The translations under genes were made by a program, and so were the position numbers. A DNA stretch of 64,000 bases, taken from assembly GCA_027422505.1 (NCBI GenBank), contig JAPQWV010000766.1:1-64000 (forward strand), read 5' to 3'. This DNA comes from Craterostigma plantagineum (lineage: Eukaryota; Streptophyta; Magnoliopsida; Lamiales; Linderniaceae). The notes below the pieces were generated by a model. It ran no database searches, was not told the origin of the DNA, and saw nothing but the letters and a program-made list of their open reading frames with translations. Of the stretch, positions 10,680 through 21,772 are shown piece after piece. How positions within the stretch are numbered: position 1 is the stretch's first letter; each line of letters begins with the position of its first letter.

Positions 10680-13600
10680 TGTAGGACCCCGGTCCCTGAA
10701 AATTAGGTCGGCCAATAAATTATGTGTATGACTAACGTGATTTTGTGTTAATTACGTATATGTTCTACTTTTACGTGGATTCATGAAATTTCATGCTCGT
10801 GATTTTGTGAGAATTACGTGCGATTACGGGACGATGAATACGTACTATGACGATCCCTAAATTAGGTGAGTGATTTTCGAAGATAATGGCTAATGATAGT
10901 CAAGTGAGGGTTGGGCTAGGAATTTAATTATTATTGGGCTCTAAATTAATAATAGGCCCAAAATTACAAGAAATCAAATTGGGAGACAACTCCCCTAAAA
11001 CAAGTAAGAGCCCACGCCACTTTGTGCCTTGTCTACCAAAAGCCATAGAAGATATCTACCTAAAAACAACTCAATACACTTTAACCTCAAAAGAAAACCC
11101 ACGAAAGAAGAAACCAAGAAAAAGTCGAAGCAAGAAAAAGGAAAAGAGAAGAAGCCGAGCCAAATTGAACCGAGAAGCTTGAGAATTCGAAGTTGGTAAG
11201 TAAAACCCCCTCCTTAAGTTCTAAATTCTTTACTTTAGGTGTAGTTGAAGAGCATTAATGGCATTAAAAGCAAACGGTTGGAGAAAAACGCGAGAAACCC
11301 TAAAAAGCCGAGCTAGGGTCATAATAAGGGTCTCGGTAGGAATAAATGTGAAGTTAAGTAGCTTAGTATGTGATTTAGAGCTCATGATTCTAGGAAGAAC
11401 AAGTTATGAAACGAATTCGAGGGAGAAGAACGACGGGAAATCGAAGAAGATGATGAAAATGTCGAAGCAAATGATAGATGTCGAATGCTTGAAATGTCGA
11501 CATAACATGCATATCGACATCTCAATAAATGTCGAGACACCATGTGAATATCATGTCGACAATTTCTAATGAAAATGTCGAAACACAAAGTCGGATATTG
11601 TTAAGAAAAGGTCGATATAAAATGCGTAAGACTCGACATCTTTATGTAGATAAATGTCGAAAGGATGATGAATGGCGATATTAAAGTCGGCCTTCAAAAT
11701 GTCGAGATCTTAAATCATGTGAGATGTCGAGGCCCATACAAGCCTCATGTCGACATTTTTAATGAAAAATATCGAAACCCTACTAAAGAGAAAATGTCGG
11801 GCTAAGCATGAAATGTCGAAGTAACCTCCATATCGACATCTTATAAATGTCGAAGCCTATGTGAGAATTTATGTCGACATTCCCAAAGATAAATGTCGAG
11901 TGGTAGATGTAAAAAGTCGAGAGAAAAGGAATGAAAGTGTCGAGTTAAATGTCGACAATAAAATCGAGATGCAACGTCTAGATAAAATAGCTAAAAATGT
12001 CGAGCTTCATAAACATGTCGAGACCCTAATTGAGTTAAATGTCGAATCATTCTATAAGGAATAAAAATGCCGAGTTCTTTCACTTAGACGAAATGTCGAG
12101 TGGAATCAAGTATAAAATGTCGAATCCTTTTAGAATGATATCGAGATCTTTACAATCATAATGTCGAGATCTTCAAATCGTTAAATGTCGAGTTCATACA
12201 CACAAAAATATCGGAACCTCCTAACCAGATAAATGTCGAATGAAAGGTATAAATGCCAAGTTGAATACCGAGAGGAAAAGAGATGAAAATGTCGAGTCAA
12301 ATGTCGACAAAGTCGAGATCGATGTCGAGTAGAATTAAGTAGAAAATGTCGAGGTCTCAAATCATGTAAATGTCGAGACCTTATAACCGAATAAAAGATC
12401 GAGAACTAACAAAATGTCCAAATCTTAAACATCATGCCGAAGCATATCTCGACATTGGTATATCATAAGTAATCTCGGAAACACATAGCGAGATCTTTAC
12501 GAACAATATTAAGGAAAATATTTCAACACTTTTCAAAAACATAACTAACCAATATTTAGATAATGTACTGATATAATAATTTTATGATAAAGGTCGTACG
12601 TTAGGAGCAAACGGGGAAAATACTAACTTCGCCCGGACGACAGGTAAGTAGAAATTCAACTACGACACGTAACTTGCCTGCGTCCAATTATGTGAATTAC
12701 GTGCTCGTGTATCTTCTATGAAATGCGTACGTATGATAGGATTTAATTCTATGCATGATAGCATGATCTGCATATGTATATGAGCATAACATGAGCACTT
12801 GCAAGCATGAGTAGTATGTAAGGAGCGAGGTATGAGCGTGCATAAGATCGCCTGTGTGCGATGTAAATTCGCCGATATTGGCGTTTGTGTCGACTCGAAC
12901 GAAGAGTCACGGCTTCCCTTATGCAGCCTTTAAGGCCTGAATAAGAGGCTGGGGACATACCCCGTACGCTAAGGCCTGAATAAGAGGCTGGGTAAATACC
13001 CCGTACGACAAGGCCTGAATAAGAGGCAGGGTAAATACCCCGTACGATAAGGCCTGAATAAGAGGCTGGGTAAATACCCCGTACGATAAGGCCTGAATAA
13101 GAGGCTGGGAAAGAACCCCGTATGATAAGACGAAATAAGAGGCTGGGGAAATGAAAGCCGAGGGCCCGTAAGAAATAAGAGTATAAGAAAAAGAGTAAGG
13201 GCGAAAGAAAAGAGTACGAGTATGAGAAAAAGAGTACGAGCGTTAGGAAACGACGACGTGGATTGTCGTTCGTTAGGACACGTGCATTCATGCATAATTT
13301 CTGCTTACTGAGCCTCGGTGGCTCATTATTTATGTTACGTGTTGTAGGTACTGACGATCACGGTACGTGATCTGACTTTTATGCAAGGCCGATCTTTTGA
13401 CGCAGTACGACCGCTTTTGAGGTGGGAGTGTGTGTATGGATGACGACCTGTGAAGGCCGGGCGCATAGGGAGCTTTTGGCTGCACACACACACGTACACT
13501 TGTATTTTGTAGACAAGGGCATGATGATGTCGAACGATGTAAAACATTCTTTTGACATGTATATAAGATTTTCGCATGTATTTTAAAAATGAAAAATTTT

Positions 13601-13688
13601 ATTCGCATTTTTACGTATCCTCACAATACCAAAGCATTAACATCTAGAATTAGAACGGAATACGAGGGCGGGACGACGGGTCCTGACA
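10680..13688 (+). repeat. 3' LTR of the Tekay-type element
   Basis: Near-identical copy of 2477-5483, two bases longer. It repeats the TGTCGA array (about 11439-12475) and the 39-base tandem block (about 12932-13150). It ends CCTGACA and is followed by the GGGGG target duplication. Confidence 0.95.
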
Positions 13689-13693
13689 GGGGG

Positions 13694-13866
13694 AGCCGGA
13701 GAGCTTCCACGAAGTACAATCTTGTAGGGACGAAGATTGTTGGATAAAGGCCATGCAAGAGGAGATGTATTCTCTGAAAAAGAATGATACGTACGAGTTA
13801 GTTCGATTGCCGAAAGGAAAGAAGACACTCAAGAACAAATGGGTGTACAAATTGAAGAAGGATGAT
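13694..13866 (+). pseudogene. copia reverse transcriptase N-terminal fragment, continuation of the split copia
   Basis: Immediately after the target duplication the copia frame resumes: EPESFHEV-like wording, then WIKAMQEEMYSLKKNDTYE and KNKWVYKLKKD, the invariant opening of the copia RT domain. It joins the linker that was cut at 2476. Copia homology stops at about 13866, where unrelated GGGCCC-rich DNA begins, so the rest of RT, RNase H and the 3' LTR are missing. Confidence 0.9.
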
Positions 13867-14516
13867 GGTGGTGGGCCCCTCGGTGGTCAGTGGGCCCACC
13901 ACTTGTTGGGAATGGTGGTGGGCCCCACAGCGGAATAGGTCCCGATTGGCGCAGTACGACGATCGGGAGAAGTGGGACCCACGGGGTAAATTTGGTGGGA
14001 CCCGCACAGTAACTACCACAGTAAAAAAAATTACCATAAGGTAAGAAAGAACACCAGAACTTTAATGTGGAAAACCCTCTGTTAACGAAGAGGGCAAAAC
14101 CACGGCCGAGTCAGCAAAATCTTCACTATAGTAAAAATTACAACCCTCGAATTTTTACTATCTCACTTTTACCACTCATGTTTACCTCATACCTCTCTGT
14201 AGATGTGGAACCCTATTAGTTTCTACCTGAACTGATAACCTCATAATTCACTCGAACTACTTCTCTCTATTTAGTAAAACTTGAATGAGCTTGTGATGAT
14301 AGTAACTGAAGAACCTCAGCCTATTTATAGATGGCTCAGCTCTTCTGAAACACTCGAAACGGGTGGCCAGGAATCGCCCGCGTCACCTTTCAGTATAAAC
14401 CATTCATAATTTTATTATATATATAAAATAATATTATAATATAATATTAATAATGTTATATTATCTTTTTCCTTCAGCTTTGGTGGGCGGCAGCCTTGCA
14501 AGGCTAGATCCTAACA
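13867..14516 (-). repeat. Probable truncated or solo LTR, minus orientation
   Basis: The right edge reads GATCCTAACA, so the minus strand begins TGTTAGGATC like many copia LTRs. On the minus strand there is a TATA-like CTATAAATAGG at 14320-14330. Segments such as GTGGAAAACC with AGGGCAAAACCACGG resemble LTR-proximal DNA seen in plant copia elements. An AT-rich run lies at 14410-14465. The left boundary is unclear and no partner LTR is in the window, so the class is uncertain. Confidence 0.4.
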
Positions 14517-15281
14517 ATTGTGTCCACGATCAGTAAGATCTGTGCATATTACAAAATAGAATGGAAGCATTCTTGATAACATATTGTGAACTTGATGAGG
14601 CTTATCGTATCAAAGCAAATTTTCCAGGCACGGGTAGTTTAGAACCAAGAACTGTCTGGCAAACCCGTGTCTCATACGGAATCCATCGTTTTCTCTGTCA
14701 TACGATTTCTTTTGTGATAATATAAATTTCGTTTCAAACCGAAATAGGCAAAATGGGTAAAGCATAACCGTAAGAATTTTGCAGATGAATGTGTTGCCGC
14801 CACTCAATGAAAAAACAAAAGACATCTTTTGGGTTGTGGTTGTAATCCTTTTAAGTCAATAGCACTTTAAAACTCAATTATACTTATTTGGCATGTTGCT
14901 CAGAAAAGTTCTGTTTCCCAGGTATGTCTTTTGTATTGTTGATCGATTGAATGGTCTTTCCATGCATGTTCAATAAATTAGTTTATTAAATATTATCTTT
15001 TTATTACTGCCAACAAAGACGATGTTACGACGAGGTCCGCTTTGAGGGTTATTTTGGACGGGGTGAGAATGTTTCTTACGAACATTTATGATTTTCCTTA
15101 TGCCCCTTGGGTTATGTATGTTTTTTATTTTGTGTAGAGGTGTGGAGGTCTCTGGTACTGTCTCGGATGAGAAGGCGGTTTTATAATTTATTACGATTGG
15201 TCGTTGAGCAGAAGGGCGGTTTTAGTGCAACAACCATCAACCCAAAGACATATGGAGGTAATTCACTTCATACATCTATTT
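14517..15281. other. Unclassified DNA between LTR-like segment and Sirevirus-like insertion
   Basis: No frame here has recognisable homology. A short open stretch at 15107-15289 (plus) runs into the following LTR and is not convincing. I see no RNA gene or repeat. Before the Sirevirus-like insertion this DNA was continuous with 32898 onwards, so it may include intron or flank of the ankyrin pseudogene. Confidence 0.5.
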
Positions 15282-15286
15282 CATGT

Positions 15287-16329
15287 TGAGGATATAAATG
15301 TGCCTAAGAGGGGGGTGAATTAGGCTTATAAAATTTTATGCTTCTTTTCACAAATCCTTAGTGTGGTGACTTAGATATGCCTAATAATATTGTGACGAGT
15401 ATGCCTGTTATATCCTAGTACCGTCGGATGTGTTTCGGGTCTGTCTCACAGTGATAACGAAATAACTGAAAAGTAAATGCGAGACAGGATCTTTATAGAG
15501 GTTATATCCCCAACTGTGGTTTCCTCCTCTCCTTGGAATTTGCTTCCCAAGAGTTTAACCAATCACTATAATGCACCGTAGCTGGATACAAAACTGATTG
15601 GTTAGCCCAATACACAACCGAAACAAGTCGAACACTAGACACTACTAGGTTACCACATGCCGAGTTCGTTCCTCGCAATCTCCTTGATCCCGACAGACAC
15701 AGCTCGCTACCGAAGGGCCCCCGGACTTGTCCTTCCCTTCACGTGTGCATAAACGTCGACCTTGCCTCCTTGGTATTGCTCACGTCCGAAGACAACACGT
15801 CCGAAGACAGATATGGCAGGGGATAATGGAATATCGGATAAATCACTCGCTCAGTGATGGATACGCATGTAAACGCTCAGTAAGGCAGAAAGCAATCGCA
15901 AATGGGAACTCAGGAATCTCTTTATCAGTTTCTGCTCAAAGATCTCTCGCAGCTTTAAATTCGCAAATTCTCTGTTCTATATCAACGGATATATCACTTT
16001 CCATATATAAACAGCATATTTTCCTTTTATAACTCAGTAGGATATCTCATGCATTATTTCCATATATAGCACAGAACGATATATCCTATCTCATGAACTG
16101 TCTATAACATGCGATCACCTAGTTCCATCAAATCATCACAAAATCACACGCAATTCAAATATTCAACACTAGCAATTTTCAGCTCATTAGCAATGCATGG
16201 TTGAACATTATCATTAACTTAGACATTTTATTTGTCCCAAATCGAATTGCTTATTTTATAGACCTAATGTCATTACAATTACATCGCTCATCAAAACTCT
16301 CTAACATATATGGACCAAAAAGGTCAACA
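15287..16329 (-). repeat. 3' LTR of the Sirevirus-like element, shortened
   Basis: Starts TGAGGATATAAATG and ends GGTCAACA on the plus strand. It is 1043 bases against 1702 for the other copy. About 650 bases are missing at 15979 (between CTCTGTTCT and ATCAACGGAT). Outside the gap the two copies match closely with scattered substitutions. Confidence 0.9.
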
Positions 16330-16920
16330 TTCTCCCCCTTTTTGATGATGACATGTAATTGATGCAGCACGGAAGCAAGTAAGCATATTCGATTACGCAA
16401 GTCCTAGCGCATATGTCTAAGTGTTCCATAATCACAAAGCAGAGCATACGATATTTCCTAATCACATGTGATACCCATTTGCTCCCCCTGTCTATGTGCA
16501 GTTATCTCTATGACATGCATAAGATATATCATGATCAATTTTGCTGCCCCTGTCTAAGTGCGGATATATCCTATCTATTTCTATGTTATATCTTGAGTAC
16601 AAAATTTCGAAATTTACCCGTGAGTGTGCTCCCCCTACCTAAGTGCGCATTTTCCAAGCATGGTTCAAGCAATCATGTAATCATCGCAGCAGGCACTTCG
16701 CACTTATCATGAAATCTTACGCAAGTCAATTCGCACATTTAAGTATCAGAGTATAAGATCAGCACATGATATATCCATAGATCAGAGTAAAGATGTTAAA
16801 CATAAGAGATACATCATAAAAGTAGCAAATATATTAGGGTTCAACAAACTTCCCTACATACCAAAAACACTTAGACTTGGACGTAAAACGCCTAAAACTT
16901 ACCTTACTACTCCCCCTTTA
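16330..16920 (-). other. Polypurine tract and upstream tract-like repeats of the Sirevirus-like element
   Basis: Directly beside the LTR the minus strand reads AAAAAGGGGGAGA, the likely plus-strand primer. Further tracts written on the plus strand as GCTCCCCCTGTCTATGTGC (16481), GCTGCCCCTGTCTAAGTGC (16543), GCTCCCCCTACCTAAGTGC (16628) and CTCCCCCTTTA (16910) form a spaced series. Clusters of extra polypurine tracts are a described feature of Sireviruses. Confidence 0.7.
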
Positions 16921-17019
16921 TTATCAAAAAGGTGGGAGGGACACTTAGGAACTAAACGATACTGGCAGAGCGGAATAACCTAGGGGCTACTAGGAGCAGA
17001 GTGGAACTAGAGGGGCAGC

Positions 17020-18526
17020 CTATTGGCTTGAAGATGTTTCAGAATCGGCGTGCTTAGGAAGGGACTTCTTAACGAGCATTGAGAGCTTGGATAGTTTCAG
17101 TGTCAGCTCGGTATACTGCTCTTTGAGCTTCCGGAAGCGCTTCTGATTATCAGCCTTGATATCAGAAATATCGCGGCGCAATACTGAGATTCCTGCCTTC
17201 CCTACGCTCAGCTCATCCTCGTAGTCATCGTCCTCGTCGCTTTTGATCTTCGCTTTCCCCTTCGCAGCCGACCGTTTCTGGGCGCTATCCACTGATCTGT
17301 TCTCTTTGGCCTTGAACCAGCCCTGACCCTTAGTGTGATGAATCCCCATGCATTTCAGAGTCACAAGATCCACAATGTGGATGGCCGTATCTTCCCATGA
17401 CGGCGGCATCTGAACTTCTTCACACTCAAGGAAGTGCGTGAGCAACATTCCATAAGGCAAAGCCTTGTCTTTGTTTTCAACAGCCTGGATCATGTGCTTC
17501 AGGATCACATACCCGAGGTTGAAATTGCGATTCTGGGATATCATGTACACGGCAAAAGTGCTCATAAAATTCATAGTGGTAGAGTGGCGGCCACTTCCGA
17601 TTTTGGCACTCCACAAGGTCATGTTCAGCAGCTTATGAAGGAAGAAGAAATCTATGGGGAGTTGATTGAGAGCTTCTCCGTCTGAAAGCGGGGCTTAGTA
17701 CGGGTATTCCAGAGTTTCTGAAGTACATCACTAGAGTCGAAGCCATCAGCATGGCACCAGTCGTTCATGTCGTAGTGGCAGAAGGGTTCATCAGGAACTC
17801 CAAGCATCTCGTTGATCTTCTTCGTGGTCCAGTGGATTCTGCCTCCCAGCACATAGGAGCGGACATTGATGTGTCCCTCATACTCATCGTAGTCAAAATT
17901 CACGTAGAAGAGCTTGACAGCTTCTAGGTAGTAAGGCTTGTTGATACTCAGGAATTTCTCCCATCCGTAGTCTTTCAGCCAGGTGATAACAGTGCCAGCA
18001 GGTAACTTGTCGAATGCGACGCCTCGACCACGAGCGATATCTCGGTTGCTGAAGCTTTTGTAGACGGTTCGGTTACTTTCTTCTAGGAACAGGGCTTCAA
18101 CTGGGATCTCAGTTGGGTTGGACAGATCAATAGAAGGGATATCAGAAGTTTTAGTGCTTGGTTTTGGAGACGGCGAGGCCCTATCAAATGGGGAAGGAGA
18201 TTTCTGGGTTTCCTTTGGCGTTGGGCTTCTAGAGCGGGATTTTTGGGTTTCGTCATGAACTTCTTCAGGAATTTCGGAACTTGAGGCAGGCTTTTCTGGT
18301 TCGGGCGTTTTGGATTTCTTGGTCTTCTTCTTCTTCTTGGCAGTTTGAGAGGGGTTGAGATCTTTTCAGAGGATTTGGCTTTAAAACGGGTTTTGCGAGC
18401 AGAAGGCGAGACTTGTTTTGGTGATTTGGAAGGTGAGTTGAGCGGGGTTTCATCAGTGTCAGACATGGGTTCCTTACGTTTACGGCTTGATGATTCAGGA
18501 TTGACAGCTTTGGAAGTTTTAGCCAT
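17020..18526 (-). pseudogene. Sirevirus third ORF with plant-transposon domain, frameshifted
   Basis: This frame lies between pol and the 3' LTR on the minus strand, the place of the env-like ORF in Sireviruses. The N-terminus (from 18526) is very basic and rich in Ser, Pro, Lys and Arg (MAKTSKAVNPESSSRKRKEP). The middle, read across at least two frameshifts (near 18100-18300 and 17640), has the plant-retrotransposon domain wording RGVAFDKLPAGTVITWL, YGWEKFL, NVRSYVLGG and HWTTKKINEMLGVPDEP. The C-terminus is charged with a likely coiled coil (LKEQYTELTLKLSKLSMLV). I see no signal peptide or membrane segment, so an envelope role is not supported. Function unknown. Confidence 0.8.
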
Positions 18527-19088
18527 TGATGAAGGTTTGAAGGTCGAGGAGAAATTTGAAGAAGATGATTGAATGATGAAGGTTGAAGAACGGTTTGGAT
18601 CTTTTAAAGGAATGGGGTCGGTTTATTTTTGGGAGGGATAAGGACGGATTTCGAAATTTGAAATTTGAAATTTCAAAGTAGAGAGTGGAAAACTGTCAGA
18701 TCGGACTGATTTGACGGGATTTCATAATTAAGGGAGGGATGTGACTGGACTGAATAGGAATATATTTTAAATAAATGAGTTCCCTAAAATAACTGAACGG
18801 CTGAAACGATATCCACGCGTTCCTTCCTTAAATAACCTGATCACATTTAAGGGCAGTTCCAGAACATCGGATATTCCTAAAATAAACTAGATGGCTGAAG
18901 GAATGTCTTGGAAAGGATAACGACGAATTTCTTCCTAAAATACGAGAATCACACTTAAGGAATAGATCTATAAGATCCATGGAAATATTCTAAGAGTTGA
19001 ATGAATATCTTAAGGTAGGATAACTATGAATTCTTATCTAAAATAGAATATCCTAGAGTAAATGATAGAATTAGGCAGATTTACTAAC
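18527..19088. other. Non-coding Sirevirus DNA between pol and the third ORF
   Basis: No coding homology. It contains repeated sentences such as CCTAAAATAAC, TCCTAAAATAC and TTCCTTAAATAACC and purine-rich TGAAATTTGAAATTTCAAA near 18660. It forms the intergenic spacer between pol and the third ORF. The last codons of pol (before the nested insertion) lie at its right edge near 19070-19088. Confidence 0.6.
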
Positions 19089-19093
19089 CTTAT

Positions 19094-20570
19094 TGATAAG
19101 TTAGGATTTTACACTATTTTTATACCCCGTAAAAGCATATTTTCGATCGTTATTTATATGAATAAGCTTATATCCGACATTCATGTTTGCATTTCGTATT
19201 TTGTAGACATCGGAGCAAAAAGGACCAAAACCTGGTTTTATGGGCTCTTTAGTCGAAGCGAAGCTAACAAGATATATGGCCCAAAATTTATTCTTTGGCC
19301 CAAACCATCATATGTGGAGGCCTCATGAAAATGCATTATTTGGAAATCAAATGGGGAGATCTACACTTCACGATGCATACACACTTGGGTGGAAAGAAAG
19401 ATCAAGAAGGCCCACATGATGGAATTCAATTATTTAAATAGCCGACATATATTAAAGAGGAAAGATACACGCAATCATATATGAGAAAATATGGAGCATA
19501 TATCGGGCGAAGATCTCTCAAATACCAGGCAACTCTTTTTACCTATATATAGACTTTTGCACAGCGAATAAACAGATGCTTGGACGCTGAAATAGAGAGC
19601 GATCAACGGCGAATAATAGGAGACGACTTTTGACGGCTAAGAAGACTAGAGAAAGCTAAGAGCGATCCCGAGGGTCTCCAAGGCGTTTCTCCGTCGTCCA
19701 CACGACGGAAGACGCCGCGGCGACGCGTGACGACTCGAGCATTGTGAGGTGCGAATTCTATACCTTTATTATCTCGTTTTCAACAATGTTTTCTTTTGAT
19801 TCGTTGTTGATTTCGTTTATTCCCATGTTAGCTTAATTTCTTTCGTGATTGAGGCCGTGCGAGGCCGGATTATGACTACGTACTAAAGCAATTATTATTT
19901 TATTTAATCATATGATTTGAGTTATGTATTCTTTGTTTGTGCTTCATATGCGTACGTGTGATTGGCCTCCATGCGTATGATTATTGATTGGTTTATGAGA
20001 CAGACTAAGTGATTAAATCGATTAGAACGAAACATTGAATACCACTACGTAAAACCGACCAGAGATGGAATTCGGTTTCGTATGTGTGGTTTCCGATAGT
20101 TTAGGCGCCGAAAGCGTTTAAACTCCGGGAATTTCATAAAGATCGAATGCACGTATAGGAACTACAGTCATATAGACATATAGTTGATTGGTTCTCTATT
20201 TATGTAGGGTTGCTATTGCGGGACAAACGAGTAGCACGTATGTTAGGAAATTTTACCTTGACTATGATTCATATTGATTAGATAAATTAGATTGCATGGA
20301 GACGTAGGAATAATTCGTGCCGAGTATGTGTCTTGATCACGTCGTCGTCACTGCTTTATCCTTATCTGTTTTACTTGCGTTTATTTTATTATTTGCGTTT
20401 TTTATCTCTTTTATGAAATCATCAAAACTATAAAAATTCCTTTAGTCTAAATTAGAATTAAGAATATTTTCTTAGAATTAATCGAGCTGTCTTCGTGGAT
20501 CCATACTCGGACTTCGTCCGTTTTACTACTTGCACGACCTAGTACACTTGCTAGTATTTTGAGCGTGTCA
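19094..20570 (+). repeat. 5' LTR of the gag-protease element
   Basis: Starts TGATAAGTTAGG and ends GAGCGTGTCA. It differs from the right copy by a short indel near 19325-19345, a four-base difference near 19455 and a few substitutions. A TATA-like CTATATATAGAC occurs at about 19540-19552, a candidate promoter. Confidence 0.95.
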
Positions 20571-20576
20571 AGTTTT

Positions 20577-20594
20577 TGGCGCCGTTGCCGGGGA
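20577..20594 (+). other. Primer binding site, tRNA-Asp type
   Basis: TGGCGCCGTTGCCGGGGA follows the LTR after six bases. It is the primer site characteristic of plant Athila/Tat Gypsy lineages, complementary to the 3' end of tRNA-Asp. Confidence 0.95.
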
Positions 20595-20680
20595 CAGCGG
20601 TATTATTAGTTTCAGGATTTTATTCCAGTTTTAGTTTAGATTTATTATTATTTTTATTATTATTTTCTTTCGCAGGAATA

Positions 20681-21772
20681 ATGGAGAATCAGGAACACGA
20701 GGGGGTTCCTCCACGACCTACTTTACTAAGTCGAGCACTTCCGGGACTTTTCGATGACAACGATCCAATTGTCATTCCCGCCGGGCCAAATAATCATTTC
20801 GAGATCAAACCTGTTACTATACAGATGGTTGCGAGTTCAGCTCAATTTCATGGGCTGACAAATGAGGATGCAAATTCGCATATTTTGAAATTCACTCAAA
20901 TTTGCAAAACTATTAAGTATCTCGGAGTCTCTACAGAAGTGATAAAATTGACATTTTTTCCCTTTTCTCTGACAGGTAAAGCTTCTGAATGGTTTTCGTC
21001 ACTGCCACACGCATCCATCACTAGTTGGGAACAAATGGTGGAGTGTTTCTTGGGCAAGTACTACCCACTCTCTAGGACTAGCGAGATAAGGAGCGAGCTT
21101 TTGAACTTCAAGCAAGAAGGGGGCGAGACATTGAGCGATGCATGGAGTAGATACAAGAGCCTTCTCAGGCAATGCCCGAACCACAGGATACCCTTGAGCG
21201 TTCAAATGCAGTCATTTTTCCTGGGACTTAGCACGCAGAACAAGCGCATTGTCGACGGAGGATGCAACACAAATTTTATGGAGCTCGATGATGCCGACGC
21301 ACTTGCAGCCATCGAGAGGATCGCGGCCTACCCTGCAAGATATACTGAGCAAGGTTTGGACCGTCGGACGGCTGGGGTACATGAGATTAGTAGCTCACTG
21401 GAGGCGCAATTTGAAGCTATACATCAGAGCCTAGACATGATGCAAGCCAAGAACCCCGAGGAAGTGAAACAAATCCAGTCGAGGCAAAAGAACTTTTACT
21501 CGAACACGTACAACCCAAGTTGGAGGAATCATCCGAACCTATCCTATGGAAACTCACACTACGAGAAGCCACCACAACCACCGAAAGCGGACTGGGAGAT
21601 AGCATTTGAGAAACTAACGGACTATCAAGGCGGTCAGAATCGTAAGATAGATGTGGGGCTTAACAAGATAGAGGATACAATGCATAGTCTGGTGACTACA
21701 ATTGGACATTTAACAAGTTCAATGGCCGAGCGACACCGAAAAGAACCCTCGAGAGTATGCGAATGCCATTAA
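20681..21772 (+). CDS. Athila/Tat-type gag, frameshifted at its end
   Basis: The Met at 20681 (MENQEHEGVPPRPTLL) is the likely start; the open frame extends upstream through the primer site, which is not expected to be translated. The gag domain has the lineage wording FEIKPVTIQMV, FHGLTNEDANSHI, GKASEWFSSLP, SWEQMVECFLGKYYP and AIERIAAYPARY. Near 21700-21722 the frame shifts: the LPSDTEKNPREYANA-type junction to the protease region is read in another frame, and the gag frame stops at 21772. Whether this is damage or a programmed shift cannot be told from one copy. Confidence 0.9.
   Translation: MENQEHEGVPPRPTLLSRALPGLFDDNDPIVIPAGPNNHFEIKPVTIQMVASSAQFHGLTNEDANSHILKFTQICKTIKYLGVSTEVIKLTFFPFSLTGKASEWFSSLPHASITSWEQMVECFLGKYYPLSRTSEIRSELLNFKQEGGETLSDAWSRYKSLLRQCPNHRIPLSVQMQSFFLGLSTQNKRIVDGGCNTNFMELDDADALAAIERIAAYPARYTEQGLDRRTAGVHEISSSLEAQFEAIHQSLDMMQAKNPEEVKQIQSRQKNFYSNTYNPSWRNHPNLSYGNSHYEKPPQPPKADWEIAFEKLTDYQGGQNRKIDVGLNKIEDTMHSLVTTIGHLTSSMAERHRKEPSRVCECH

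Larger units (their letters stand above)
2472..13693 (+). mobile_element. Ty3/Gypsy Tekay-type chromovirus, near-complete
   Basis: Complete LTR retrotransposon on the plus strand: two 3 kb LTRs starting TG and ending CA, a primer site, gag-protease, RT-RNase H-integrase, a polypurine tract, and five-base flanks of GGGGG at 2472-2476 and 13689-13693. Domain order RT, RH, IN marks Gypsy. The C-terminal chromodomain-like tail ([16 protein letters not shown]) and long LTRs point to the Tekay/Del clade. The insertion lies within the copia coding region at the linker before RT. It appears recent, because the LTRs differ at only about four places that I could find. Confidence 0.95.

Noticed and set aside
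15107..15289. 60-codon plus-strand frame before the Sirevirus-like LTR
   Set aside because: Its last codons come from the target site and LTR, and the rest has no homology.
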